A stretch of DNA of 64,000 bases from Cacajao melanocephalus (Eukaryota; Chordata; Mammalia; Primates; Pitheciidae): positions 1 through 64,000 of the forward strand of contig CAUYLG010022246.1 in assembly GCA_963573385.1 (NCBI GenBank), written 5' to 3'. Below the pieces are notes generated by a model. That model saw only the letters and a program-made list of their open reading frames with translations. It ran no database searches and had not been told where the DNA came from. Shown here piece after piece: positions 37,661-52,334 of this stretch (position 1 is the first letter of the stretch; each line of letters opens with the position of its first letter). The position numbers and the translations under genes were made by a program.

Positions 37661-38096
37661 TGTATGTCTGCCTTAACAAATGACCACAGACTGACTGGCT
37701 TAAAAAATATAAATTTATTTTCTCACATTTCTGGAGACCAGAAGTACAAAATCAAGGTGTTGGCAAGTCCGTGCTATCTCTTAAGGCTCTAGGAGAGAAA
37801 CTGCCATGTGTACTGAGACTTCTGGTAGCTCCAGGCATTACTTAACTTGTGACTGTTTCACTCCACTTTCTACCCCCAACTTCACCACTTTCTCCTGGTT
37901 CTCAGGTCTCTTCCTTCTCTTTCTCTGAAAAGGACAGTCATCATTGCAGTTAGGGCCCATTCAGACAATCCAGGATGATCTCATCTTGAGAGCCCTAATT
38001 ATATATGCAAAATCCTTTTTCAGATAAGGTAACATTCAGGATTCCAGGAATTAGGACATAAAGCTATTTTGGGAAGACACTATTCAATCCACTACA
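37661..38096 (-). mobile_element. MLT1-type MaLR LTR
   Basis: An antisense LTR beginning 'tgtatgtctgccttaacaaa' and ending 'tattcaatccactaca'. Intermediate blocks are 'ttctggagaccagaagtaca', 'aatcaaggtgttggcaagtc', 'gacaatccaggatgatctca' and 'gataaggtaacattcaggat'. No clear TSD was seen. Termini are typical of MaLR LTRs. Confidence 0.85.
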
Positions 38097-39234
38097 GGAA
38101 TAGGTTGTTAAATCCATCAGTCTTCGAAAAGTGAATAGTCTCCAACATTCACTGCAAATGTGGCCTGAGGTACAAAGGTCAATGAATAATCTTCCAGAGG
38201 GCTGAGTTAGAGGCCCCAGAGAACAAGACAAGGGAATTTTTCCATGTTTCAGCACTAAGGCAAGATAGATAGGCTAACCCTGAAAAGATGCCATAGCTGG
38301 GGAAAAGAATATTTGCAATCCTGACCAGTAGGATTTACTAGTTGCTATAAAGTAACGTCATCCTGGTATTTTCCACCTTTCTTGCTCTTAGTGGGGGTTA
38401 CTGAAACTGACCCAAAAGTCCCATAGATAGTTTTTTGGATAAATAGAAATTGACCCTCTGGTCTTAAAGCTTGAAACTTAAATTTGTTTCATCTGAGTTC
38501 CTTCCTCAGGAAGCCACCTTCAGGTCTCAAAAAAGGTATTAAAGAACTGAAACTCACCAAATCACCACATCCAGACAGTATAATATGCCAAACCCTTCAT
38601 TCATGCTTGTTGCCTCCCTATTCCTCCCTAGTTCCTGTTTTCTTCCATATTGTTACATTTCTTCCCTGTTACGGAAAGTCTGTCAGGGAGATGGATTTGA
38701 GTCTGAGCTCCCCTCTCCTCTGCTGCAGCACCAGATTAAAGCCTTCTTCCTTGGTAATGCTTGTCTCAGTCATTGGCTTTCTCTGTGGTGAGCAGCAGGG
38801 CCTAGGCCAAAGCCCTGGTGTTTTGGTAACATGATATCATGAATAAATTGGGGGTGCTTCACCACTGGAGGTATCCAACTGTGTGCAAGCAGGGGAAGGT
38901 TAAAGGGAAGCAGGCAGTTTTTCTTTATATTTTTAAGAGGCACAGTCTCACTCTGTCATAATTTGCCTTTAATTTAAATGTTATATCATAGAAAGTTACC
39001 TCCCAATCTCATGGAAAATACTGCACATCACACACAAATCCTAGGTTTGGTGGTTCCATTCCAATTGTCTTGATTGAGTAAGGGATGACTGTAATCTATT
39101 GCATGAAGAAAGGTAAATGTGGCCACCCTGGCAGAAACCACTAGTAGTTCACACACACACACAGACAAAGTATTTTTTCTTTCCGAAGAGCAGAATTGTA
39201 CCTTGTGATTAAGATATAGACTACACGGAGACTG
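38097..39234. other. Unassigned DNA with a possible ERV1-type LTR at 38,560-38,835
   Basis: No gene. The stretch about 38,560-38,835 ('ttcctccctagttcctgttt', 'agattaaagccttcttcctt', 'cattggctttctctgtggtg') reads like the 3' part of a plus-strand gamma-retroviral (ERV1) LTR and leader, but the family was not identified. Two (CA)n units of five lie near 39,150. Confidence 0.4.
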
Positions 39235-39585
39235 CATTTATCAGTCCCTTTACTGCTAGATGTGGCCACGTGACTGTTCAAAACCAATGGATAGTGAGTG
39301 ACTGTAGCACAGGTGTGTCCTGGAAAGTCTTTAACATGTACCTTGCCACGCCGCTTCCCCCTTCTTGCTGGCTAGAGTAACCAGAAAGACCTTGAAAGCT
39401 CCGTTTTCCAGAGAGAAGAGCCATTGTCGGCAGAAGTCTCTGAATGATTTTTCAGGACAAAGTCACTACGGAGCTGCTCAGTGAAGTATTGGACACACCA
39501 TGAATTCTTATATATGTGAAAAATAAAGTACTTCGTCCTTTGCCGTGTTATTTTGAAGTCTCTTATAGAAGCTAAGCCTTTTATT
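39235..39585 (+). mobile_element. Ancient LTR-like repeat, family uncertain
   Basis: 'tagatgtggccacgtgactg', 'aaccaatggatagtgagtga', 'ttcttgctggctagagtaac' and 'gaaaaataaagtacttcgtc' follow the order of a common old mammalian LTR-like repeat ('tgtggccatgtgact', 'ccaatgggatgtgag', 'ataaatgtcc'). The same family may be present at 60,235-60,560. The name was not recalled with confidence. Confidence 0.45.
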
Positions 39586-39619
39586 TTAGAAGAATTTCAG
39601 ATAATTCACTTCAATTAAA

Positions 39620-39930
39620 ATAATTACTTAGGAATTATTATTGTTAGAGAATGCACTAGGTATTGCGGGGAAGAGAAAAAACACAGGCAGGTAGAGAGAA
39701 TCAACGTTTTAAGGAGCTTTAGGTTATTGGAGGTATCTGAAGAAATAACAGAATGAAATACCAGACAAATAACTAGAATATGAACTCTCGTGTGATGAGT
39801 TCTAGAGCATATAGTAGGAAGAGCCAAATGTGCATGGGGAAATCAGAAAAGACATGGCAGGAAAATCTAACACTTGGACTGGAGATTTGCCTCAGATAAG
39901 AGGTGGTCAGTTATAAATCCAGATAAGACA
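39620..39930 (-). mobile_element. Possible L2-like 3' fragment
   Basis: 'gcactaggtattgcggggaa', 'aaggagctttaggttattgg' and 'aaataccagacaaataacta' resemble an antisense L2 3' UTR ('gtgctaggtattg', 'aaggagcttacaatctag'). Very diverged. Confidence 0.35.
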
Positions 39931-40029
39931 GAAGAGCAACCAAGTAGTTTCACACACTATAGTAAGAAGAGTCATTGTGTGTATATTCTGTGATGAGCAC
40001 ATAGCATGTTTAAAATATTAGCTACATCC

Positions 40030-41175
40030 TGTGAGGAATATAAAAAAATAGTGACTGCTTCTCCTCTCAATGGACTTGCAAGTTAGCAAGGAACATGAGG
40101 CAACCACAGAATTAATATTACATACAGAATTTGATGAGTGCTACACGGGACATAGAAACAAAAACCTGTTAAAAAGGAAAAGCTTAAAATTCTTAGGGGT
40201 TAATTTTGTGGAAATTCTTAGATGTGGCCACAGTAAGCAACAATATTGTTTTCATTTGTAAAATTTAAGAGATATATAACAGAACCCACAATGTTATTGT
40301 TTTTAGTGTTAAATGAGCTAAGACTGCAGAATGTGTGAGTGCCTTGAACACGGTAAACACGCTGATGTGGAGATTGTTATGGTTTTCATTGTTTTGTTGC
40401 TGCGTTTTGCTTTGGGTCTTGGAGATTGTGTAGAGTTTGGATAAGCAGACATCGTATCAGTTTTGGTAGAAAGACTAGCTTGCACAAACTGTAGAATCAG
40501 GAATAGCCAGGGACCATTCCGAGCTTAAGGGACAGTTGGATTTCACTGTGACATGATGTAGACAGGGTAGCAGATGGCCTCCCTTCACTGCCATGCTAAC
40601 GGGTTTGGATGTCATTTGTTTGGTGGGGACAGACTATGCACTGAATGCATTTGAGCAAGGAAGCTACAAGTTAAAAGTTAACATAAGTTCTTTGGCCAGA
40701 TTAAAATTCAGAGAACCTGGAAGCAGAGTGACTCAGATAGAAGGCTATTTTCGTCATCTAGTGAGAGATAATTAAAGTATAGAGAGAGAACCACAGATGT
40801 GGGGAAGAAAATGAAGGGAAGAGTTTGAGAAACATCACAAAGATGGAATTTAGAGAACGTAGCAATTGATTACACGTGAGAACTGAAGGTAAAGTGAGAA
40901 AGAGAAAATTAAAAGGTCTCAGTTTTGTAAGTGATCAGGATCATGAAGGTGATAATTTCAAGAAAGGAGTAAACAAAAATCACTGATTTGTTTCGGACAT
41001 ATTATTTGATGCAATGGTGGCACATGTTGGTAGGATTCTGACTTAGCAGTTGGAAATTTCTGATTGGCAGTTGCAGTGAGAGCTGGGTAACATGCAAGCT
41101 GTGCTCTTAGTGGAGAGTGCTGAAGCAAAGAATATAAAGTAAGGTTGTTTTGATACTCTGGCCTGGAGATTACTC
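40030..41175 (-). mobile_element. L2 LINE, 3' UTR into ORF region
   Basis: Antisense L2 blocks in order: 'cctctcaatggacttgcaag', 'gccatgctaacgggtttgga', 'gaaggctattttcgtcatct', 'tgtttcggacatattatttg', 'cttagcagttggaaatttct' and 'gagctgggtaacatgcaagc'. Continuing L2-like DNA at 42,250-42,580 may be the same element after an unassigned interruption. There is no coding capacity. Confidence 0.68.
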
Positions 41176-42249
41176 TGCTCTTTATTTCGAAGGGGGCATT
41201 CAATAAATATGCGTGTCAACACAGCTGCAGAATTTGGCATTACCTCTGTCTCTTCATATTTATACCAGCAAAGTGTAGACCTCGTTAACAGCCCTGTTAT
41301 TCTGCATCTGTGCCCTTGTAGCTCAGGATGTCAGACGACGCTGCTAATGAGCTTGAGAGTACATGTGTAATTCTTTTAGAAGATGAATACAAATGTTAGC
41401 TTGGCCTTCATCCCCTCAAAGGTATACTGTTTGCCACAAGGCAGAGAAAAATATGAGATTTAGAATAGATTAGTAAAACTCTACCTCATTGTGATTAAAT
41501 TAAAAAAAAAAACCTGAAGAACCTACTTTCTTGTTTTCAGAAGACTCATTAGGTTCGTTACTTCAGTTGATTACTTTATCTCTCATATCTGTCTTGGTGA
41601 TGGAAGTTTATTTGAAAGTTTGTTTCCTCCAATTTTACAACAGTTTCCAACATGTGTTCATGTTCTAAAGAGCTTCTGTTCTTTTCTTCCAAACAACTCA
41701 GTATTCTTCATTAAATATCCTAGTATCATCAGTATCTCCTGCTCTCCAACTGTTTACACACATGCACAGACACATGTTATTGAATAAATCATAATTTGGG
41801 ATAATTCATAATCCTCCCAGAGTTTATAATAACTCATCTAATACTGAAAATAAAATTTAAAAATGTGAATTAGTCCCTTCCTCAGTTACTATGAATTTAA
41901 CAAACTGAGATGTAGCTGCTTCTTTGAATATTTTTTTAAGTGAAGACTAATGTTATGTGACATATTTGAACCACTTATTTAATTATTTACTTGTAAATAT
42001 GGTCCCTGGAATTAACTGACTTAAAATATTGCCCTGACCACATTTTGGCTCTATATTTTTTAAGTCGCATTTGTAACACAGATGTATGACTGGTTCTCAT
42101 CTCTCTGGGATGTGAGCATGAAAAATAACTTAGTAGTGCCAGAGGTGATGATTGCCAGAGGGATAATGGCAGTAGTCGTCCTAGTGATGCTAGCAGCAAT
42201 AGTAGTTAGCAGCAGTACCATTGGTAGTAGTGATGGATCAGTTAAGAAT
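41176..42249. other. Unassigned DNA
   Basis: No gene or repeat is recognised. It may be an old insertion separating two parts of one L2. A short AGC/AGT-rich stretch lies at 42,160-42,235. Confidence 0.45.
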
Positions 42250-42580
42250 TTGCTTCTAAAGTCCTGATGGATATTGAAGAGGGACCATTCTGATGTAGGT
42301 AAGTACATAGGACTATGTAGAGTTGCCCAAGGATGAAATGAAGAGTTAGGAGAGAGAAAGGGAAGACTGACCTGGGACAACTCCCCAGATAGAGAATATG
42401 AAGGAGGATGAGCCAGTAGTGGAAAACTCAGAGAAAAGGAAGGGACGGGGGTCAACGAGGAAAGAGCAGTGAACTTTGCCAGATGCTGAGAAGAGTTTCA
42501 GTAATCCGAACACTCAACAAGTGTGGAATGGGTTGAAAATTACCTATCTTCAAGTCAGTGGGAACACAACACAGGTAATA
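42250..42580 (-). mobile_element. Probable L2 LINE continuation
   Basis: Purine-rich blocks such as 'ggatgagccagtagtggaaa', 'gagaagagtttcagtaatcc' and 'gagagagaaagggaagactg' fit the antisense L2 ORF region in the right order relative to 40,030-41,175. Alignment is loose. Confidence 0.4.
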
Positions 42581-44159
42581 ATAGGCTTAAGGAAAAAAGG
42601 TGGTAAACATAAACATGCCGTATGAGATGCTTTCTGGTAAAAGAAAAAAGAAGACTAAGATACATCCGTCAGGTGAGGCTGAGAGATGAGCATTTATTGC
42701 AAATGAAGTACAGAAACACAGCCAGGCCCATCTGTGTGCACGTTGTAGATGGCCGCTTTCTCCGACAGACGGAGGTGCCTCCCTAGGACAGAGTTGAGAG
42801 ACTACGAACAAGGCTGCCTGGTACACAGAGCTGAAAGTACTTACCTTTTGGCTCTTTATGGAAAATGCTTACCAACTCCAACTCTACGTGATCCTAGAAA
42901 AATTGATTTTGTAACTTACAGGTAGACACCTTTTTATTCTTCCTCGAAGATACATTTGAAATATACAAATGTATATTTCAAGAAAAAATATTTGTGCAGA
43001 TTGATTATTTATGTAGATACCAGCTTTCCCTTCTTGATTGACTAGCTTCTCATTTCCATAAAGAATGTACACTGTCCCATAACTTTTTATAGTATGTCAT
43101 TAAACAAAATAAATTCCATCATCAATCAATTACATAAAACTCAATGCAATAAAAGTTTAAAATTTTTCACCAAAATATACTTAGAAAGTCAACTTTATAA
43201 AAATAGACTGACTTTTCACATTTCCTACTGTTTGAAGTTGCTTTTTAGAGTAAATGGTTGAATTTATGTATAATAAATCACCATTAATTTGTGAGCATAT
43301 TGAATCATTTTTATATTACAGTTATTTTTACTATGAATCATTCAATAAATTATCACATAGTGAATTAAGGAATGATTTAAAAAGCATTTATTACTTACAA
43401 ATATGCATAGTGTCACGAGCACAGAGAACGAACTTGTTAGACACCACCTTAAGTGAGTTATGGTTTCTGTAGTGCCCAATAAAAACAGATGCCAAATTTA
43501 ATTCAAGTTGATTATACATTTCTAAATATATGTTGGAGTATATTGATTTTGAAAATGCTAAAAATTACTCATTGGCTTGAAGCACAAATACACAGTATGT
43601 CTCATATATTTCAGGAAATGGATAATAATATCTGACTTCTCAGTTTTCATGAGAAGCCAAATTGAATGTGCTATTAAAAGTCTTAATGCTGCATGTGTTA
43701 CAGCTGCCAAATTCTAGAATTTCTAATTAATGGCTGTCCAATAAACACTAAAACAATGTTGCATATGGCTTATATGTTTTCTAATGAGGATTTTAGAGTT
43801 TGCAAAGAACAAGAGCTGGAGCAGTAATTTCTTTGACAGATTTTTAAAAAATTAGTGTCCTTCAGAGAATCTAGATGGATATTCAGAAACAGTTAAGCAT
43901 GCTAAGTAAACTTTCATAAAATAATATTTTTTAAAATTGTGTTTGAAATGTAGCCAATAGGTTGATGTTGCTTCTCCCTTAGACAATGTGAATATTTTTT
44001 AAATAAAGCTGTGTTTGAAATTTATCTATTTGTATATTTTGCAATGAAATTAAACTTCCTCCTAATTTCATTTATCAAAGTTTTTAGCACTCTTTAAAAT
44101 TTCACATTATAATAATTTTAATAAACGCATCTGAATTTCTAGCGTCTTAAGAATTTTAA
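42581..44159. other. Unassigned AT-rich DNA
   Basis: No gene or confident repeat. A perfect inverted repeat (11-bp arms, 4-base loop) lies at 42,956-42,981. The part at 42,660-42,840 is less AT-rich and unassigned. Confidence 0.5.
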
Positions 44160-44166
44160 ATGATCA

Positions 44167-44516
<350 letters not shown>

Positions 44517-44560
44517 TTAGCTTTTATTGTTATACCTTATTTTAAAAAGTGATTAAAACT

Positions 44561-45589
<1,029 letters not shown>

Positions 45590-46335
45590 TTCTCAGGCTT
45601 ACAAGAGCCACCATAGTGAAATAGAGTTCACCAGCCCCCATCTCAGGACATGTGACGGGGTGTGGCTCATCTGTTCAACTGTCATGCACACTTAAACACC
45701 TTACAGGACGAGGAGCATGCAGGTGGGCAGGACAGGACCTTGTGCTCAAGCCCTACAGCAGCATGCGGGGCAGGAACCTGCCACTCCCAAAGCCCAAGTG
45801 GTCGTGCTACAATGCATTGTTTTATCCTTGCCATCTGCAGGCGGCTTAAGCGTAAACCTTGCAAATACACCACAGTCTCCACCTGCATTAGGAAGGAAGG
45901 ATGAGACATTTCCTAGGATTGGCTCACATCCCTTCCCCAGGCCTGTGGGATCTGGGTTTGGAGAGTCTCCCGTGAGATGCTGATGAGGTTCATTCAGGGA
46001 ACAAGAGCTGGTGGAGCTCAGAGACTGAATGGAGGGGGCTATGACTGGAAGGGGCTGTGTTCTCCCCGTGGCAGGGCACAGGGTGTGCTATCTACTGGCC
46101 AACTGTGGATCTCCTGGAAGAGATCCAAGTTAAGCCATCACCAACAGATCCCATGGTGCTGAAGAGGACTGCCTGGTGGCTGTGTGACACTAACAAGAGC
46201 TTCTGTGTAGGGGCTGAGTGGGAGTCACCTGCCTCTACCTGTAGGAGGTTTCACCTGACGCAGAAAATCACCAGGTTACCTGGTTGGGAAGTCTGCGAAA
46301 TCCACCAGGGCCTTCATCTAAAAGGTAGCTTTTAA
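45590..46335. other. Unidentified, relatively GC-rich segment
   Basis: This roughly 750-bp block is clearly less AT-rich than its surroundings. It has overlapping open frames of 60 to 92 codons on the plus strand, but none starts with a convincing context, has splice evidence or resembles a known family. It ends in a frame stop at 46,335, followed by AT-rich DNA. It could be a piece of an old retroviral internal region, a processed gene fragment, or unique DNA. The 160 bp at 45,852-46,011 recur at 47,432-47,591. Confidence 0.4.
45852..46011 (+). repeat. 160-bp local duplication, copy A
   Basis: It starts gtaaaccttgcaaatacacc and ends acaagagctgg. It aligns without gaps to 47,432-47,591 with about 14 differences (about 91% identity). 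The flanks do not match on either side. Confidence 0.95.
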
Positions 46336-47431
46336 TTCTTTCGGAGATTTGTGAACATATTGAAAATATTATTGTTATAAATAAATTGATATGAATTTCA
46401 TACCTTCTGGCATTCTCTAATTCTTAATTTGAAGCTCATAAAGGGAGCTCTTTATTTTCCTCTACTGAATTAAGAATTCCTTTTGTGTGTTCGCCATTTT
46501 GGCAAACTTGCTAAGATTATCTGTCACTAATTTCTTATCTTCACTCTCTCTGGGGTCTCCAATGTCTTCAAACTTTTGGTAGTCTCTACATAAACTTAAA
46601 AAAAACAAGCAAACAGAAATAAATAAAATCTTATTTAACTCATTTCTCCTCCTCACTTGAGAGAAGCTTTTTTCCATTATTATAATTGTGAAACAAATGT
46701 TCTATACCCATAGCTGCTATTTCCTTACCAACAATTTGATCGTGTGCTGAAATGTGTTCTTTCACACTTGTTCTATCAAAATCACCCTTCCAAAGACCTT
46801 AACCATTTGTATCCTATCTAAAAAAATACCCCTGTGCTTTTTCAGTTATTCTCAGTCACATCTTAAGAATTTTTTTGTATGTGTGTCATTCCTTTGGTGG
46901 GTTTCAGGAGGTGGAAATATTGAGTAAAGTCTTATTGATGCAATGAAGAAGAAAAAGTTTTTATTGAGAGGAGATTTTGACAAACGTAGTTATAATTACA
47001 ATTTTAAGAAGTAAACAAGAGATTTATAAGCCCATATAAATACATATAAGATTTTTTGAACTAAAAAATTACAGTAACAATACTTAATAAAATGTAAAGA
47101 TAATACGGCTTCTAAAGCATCTATCACACCAAAAGGTTTTTCTCCTCTTCCAGCTGCAATAGAGATAAGTTAATTTACGCAACAAACATATTGTCTATAA
47201 TTTGACATATGATCATATCTTGCTTGCTGATAAGCAGCAAAGTTTGGTGATGTTTACAGGTGAGCAAACCTCCCTGTAGTAACTGAGGTTCACTATAGTG
47301 GGCACTCTCTCCCACTTAGAAGTCCAGTCTTCATTCTGGCTTGCTGCTTCTTTGTTACATTGATTATAGGATTTCTCCCTAGGGAATAGAACAGATTTAA
47401 TCCCTCCCATCCCTCACTGTTGTTCATCATT
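46336..47431. other. Unassigned AT-rich DNA
   Basis: It lies between the two 160-bp copies. No gene or repeat family is recognised. Confidence 0.5.
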
Positions 47432-47591
47432 GTAAACCTTGCAAATATACCACAGTCTCCACCTGCGTTAGGAAAGAAGGATGAGACATTTCCTAGGATT
47501 GGCTCACATCCCTTTTCCGGGCCTGTAGGATCTGGGTTTAGAGAGTCTCCAGTGAAATGCTGATGAGGTTCATCTAGTGAACATGAGCTGG
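47432..47591 (+). repeat. 160-bp local duplication, copy B
   Basis: It starts gtaaaccttgcaaatatacc and ends acatgagctgg, in the same orientation as copy A, 1,580 bp away. Most differences are transitions. No adjoining sequence of the GC-richer block is present here. Confidence 0.95.
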
Positions 47592-48091
47592 ATCAACAAC
47601 AGACTTGCAGGGCAGTTAGAGAAAAGAGTCACCACTAGCTTCCCCTAAACAGCGTAAATGACTGGAAAGATACATGCAATACCCTCAACACATAGAGGTC
47701 TTAAAACGCCTCTGAAACAGTTTGATTTCACATCTCAAAATGTTCTATGAGATGTGACATCCTCATTTCATTAGTTTATACATTTGTTTATTGCCATTTT
47801 TCCTAGTTCCTAAGTTTCTAAACCCCAGTGCCGTTAACTCTGTATGAGGTGATACAGGTTTGAATGATGAGCTACATGTGTAGGAAGACAAGCTGGGTGG
47901 AAAATAATTGCTTTTATTGTTGTAAATTGTTATAACACTTGGTCTAGCTCCAAGAAGCATTTATAGTTAATAATGATAATAATTATGTGAGCAACACTAA
48001 GTAAAACTGTGAGTTTATTTTTGCTAGCGATGCATAAGTTTTTAATTTCCAAAACTGTAGATACTTCCTGAATGAAAATGATAGTAACTTT
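47592..48091. other. Unassigned DNA
   Basis: No gene or repeat is recognised. Confidence 0.5.
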
Positions 48092-48106
48092 AAAAAACAC
48101 TCAGTA

Positions 48107-48980
<874 letters not shown>

Positions 48981-48981
48981 T

Positions 48982-50089
<1,108 letters not shown>

Positions 50090-50320
50090 TATAAGTATGA
50101 GGTATCACAAGCCAGCTTTGACCATACAGAGGAGGACAGTGTCCTGGAAGATGATGGAATAACAGACGAAAGGATCCTGGATCCCTGAATGACTATGTGG
50201 AGCAGAGATGCCTCTTCAGTCTGCACCACGAACTTCTGAAGAGTTATGTCAGAAAATCTGTAGGCCATTATATTGTAGGATCTCTTTTTTATTAGCTTAG
50301 ACATTTCCCTTTCTAATAGC
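50090..50320 (+). mobile_element. Probable MaLR/MLT1-type LTR, 3' part
   Basis: 'ggatccctgaatgactatgt', 'ggagcagagatgcctcttca', 'ggccattatattgtaggatc' and 'attagcttagacatttccct' follow the order of a sense MLT1-type LTR 3' half ('gaatgaccttgtggagcag', 'gccactatattttggg'). Edges and subfamily are uncertain. Confidence 0.5.
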
Positions 50321-50834
50321 CCAGCTGAACTACTATGACTTACCCCCAGCTCCTGCTGTGTCTCCCTCATCCTGACAGAAAGCACCTTCTTAGAAATATC
50401 TTACCATAAGGATTCTGACCTGTCTACCTCCTCAGTTGTCCAAGATACCCAAGGGAAATGTACATACCATCGCCACTTCAAATAGTGGAGGCACTGCTCC
50501 ATGTGGCTGCTCTTTTAATCAAAGCGGATAGCACTGCCAGCCTCCTACTTTTTGATTTCTACAGGCAGAACACAGTCAAAAGTCTCTGTGCATCCTGGTT
50601 CCCAAACATCTGTGAGAAGGGAGATCTCAGTGTTTCCCTCTTCCATCCCCTGTGCTCTCCGTCAGTACCCCTTAAGAGTTTTACATGTGGCTCATGGGAG
50701 AAAGACCAATGAAAGGAGAATGCCACTGCATCCACACTGGGCAGCCATTTTTTTCTAGCTTGGATAATTCTTTCCAGACTTTTAGGCTGGAATGGGGGTG
50801 AGTTATTAATACCACCTGGATCTCTTCTCTATTC
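50321..50834. other. Unassigned DNA
   Basis: No gene. It could be MaLR internal sequence following the LTR-like segment, but no match was recognised. Confidence 0.4.
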
Positions 50835-50839
50835 AGCAC

Positions 50840-51702
50840 TGTGATGGTTAGTTTTATGTGTCAACCCAACTCAGTCACAGGGTGCCCAAATATTTGTTCA
50901 AATATCGTTCTGGGTGTGTCTGTGAGGGTGTTTTTGGAAGAGATCAACATTTGAATCAGTTGACTGAGTAAAGCAGACTGCCCTCTCTGATATGGGGGAC
51001 CTCATCCAATCAATTGATAAAATGAATAGAACAAGAAAGGCCAACCATCCCCCTGGGCTAGAGGGAGTTCCTGTTGCTTGATTGCCTTCAAACTGAGACA
51101 TTTGCTTTTTCCTGCCTTGAACTGAAACATTGTCTCTTCGTGGGTCTTCAGCTTGATGACCTTCAGACTTCAACCACACCATCAGTTCTCCTGGCTCTCA
51201 GGCTTTGGACTCCAACTGAAACTGTACCATTAGCTCTGTGAGGTGGTTTTGGGACTTGTGAGTCTCAATCCAAACTCCTGTGATCAATTCCTTATGGTAA
51301 ATTCCTTTATATGTATGTGTACATACACTACACACACATATATTCATATACACATTATATATACACATATACATACACACACATACACATATACACACAC
51401 ACATATACACATATACACATATATACATACACATACATATTTATACATATACACATACACATATATATACATATACACATTACATATATGCATATATACC
51501 TATATACATATACACATTATATATACCCATAAATATACACATATGTACATATACACATTATATATACACAAACATATATACACATATATACATTATATAT
51601 ACACACATATACATATACCTATTATATATACACATATGTACATACACATGCATACACATATATACACACACATATATACACATACACATTATATATACAA
51701 AT

Positions 51703-51734
<32 letters not shown>

Positions 51735-51775
51735 GTCCTATTTGTTCTGCTCCTCTGGAGAATCTGACTAGCACA
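50840..51775 (+). mobile_element. ERVL-type (MLT2-like) solo LTR with a large internal microsatellite
   Basis: It begins tgtgatggttagttttatgt and ends ctgactagcaca. Blocks include 'gggtgtgtctgtgagggtgt', 'cctcatccaatcaattgata' and 'ttctgctcctctggagaatc'. A perfect 5-bp TSD, agcac, lies at 50,835-50,839 and 51,776-51,780. The LTR is 936 bp because about 430 bp of CA/TA-rich repeat occupies the short AT/CA stretch normally found near its polyadenylation region. The family name is from memory; the LTR nature is firm. Confidence 0.9.
51303..51735. repeat. Compound (CA)n/(TA)n/(CATA)n microsatellite, about 430 bp
   Basis: Alternating acac, atat and acatat units with several larger periodic blocks, such as recurring 'acacattatatatac' motifs at about 51,349, 51,475, 51,509, 51,552, 51,587 and 51,683. 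A 174-codon frame rich in Thr, His, Ile and Tyr across it is translated microsatellite. Confidence 0.97.
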
Positions 51776-51780
51776 AGCAC

Positions 51781-52334
51781 CTTTCTTTTGTACATGGGTA
51801 CTTATCACCTATTCTCCTTAACTTTGGGACTTTAACTAAAATTCTGAGACCTCAAGAAAAATTCACTTACTGTCTTAGTAAAATGTGTTTTAGCATCAAA
51901 TCCAGTAAGAAACAGAAAAATAATATTTCAACATAACATGTATTTTTGACCTAAAATAAGGAACTTTTCAAACAATGGAGGCAACTAGAAGCTAAAGGAT
52001 TCCAGGAATGGGGGTGGAGGGGAGAGGACTTGATGGAATTTTGTGTCAAAGATTACTTACATGATAATGTTAATATTTAATCAAATAAAGATTACTGATA
52101 TGGAAGTGTCCTTAATTCCAATGCATATTGGCAAACAGGCCATTTAAAGCTAGATTTGGGCACTATTTCTGTCTCTCTCTTTTGTCAGATACCGAATAAA
52201 GTCAATCCTAATTGACATGAGTTTGTATAAGTAAATGCTCTTCAACAATTTTTTTTGAAGTTGTAAGTAAAGTAAGAAGAATAATATAGTTTTGTCTCTA
52301 TTAATTTCAATAATAGAAAAAAATAGCACACAGA
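51781..52334. other. Unassigned AT-rich DNA
   Basis: No gene or repeat is recognised. Confidence 0.5.

Noticed and set aside
38925..38960. Short 'aagaggcacagtctcactctgtcat' stretch like the start of an antisense Alu
   Set aside because: Only about 30 bases resemble Alu, with no continuation or tail. It is too short to call.
51243..51767. 174-codon plus-strand open frame, the longest in the window
   Set aside because: It is translated CA/TA microsatellite inside an LTR, with Thr/His/Ile/Tyr repeats. It is not a gene.
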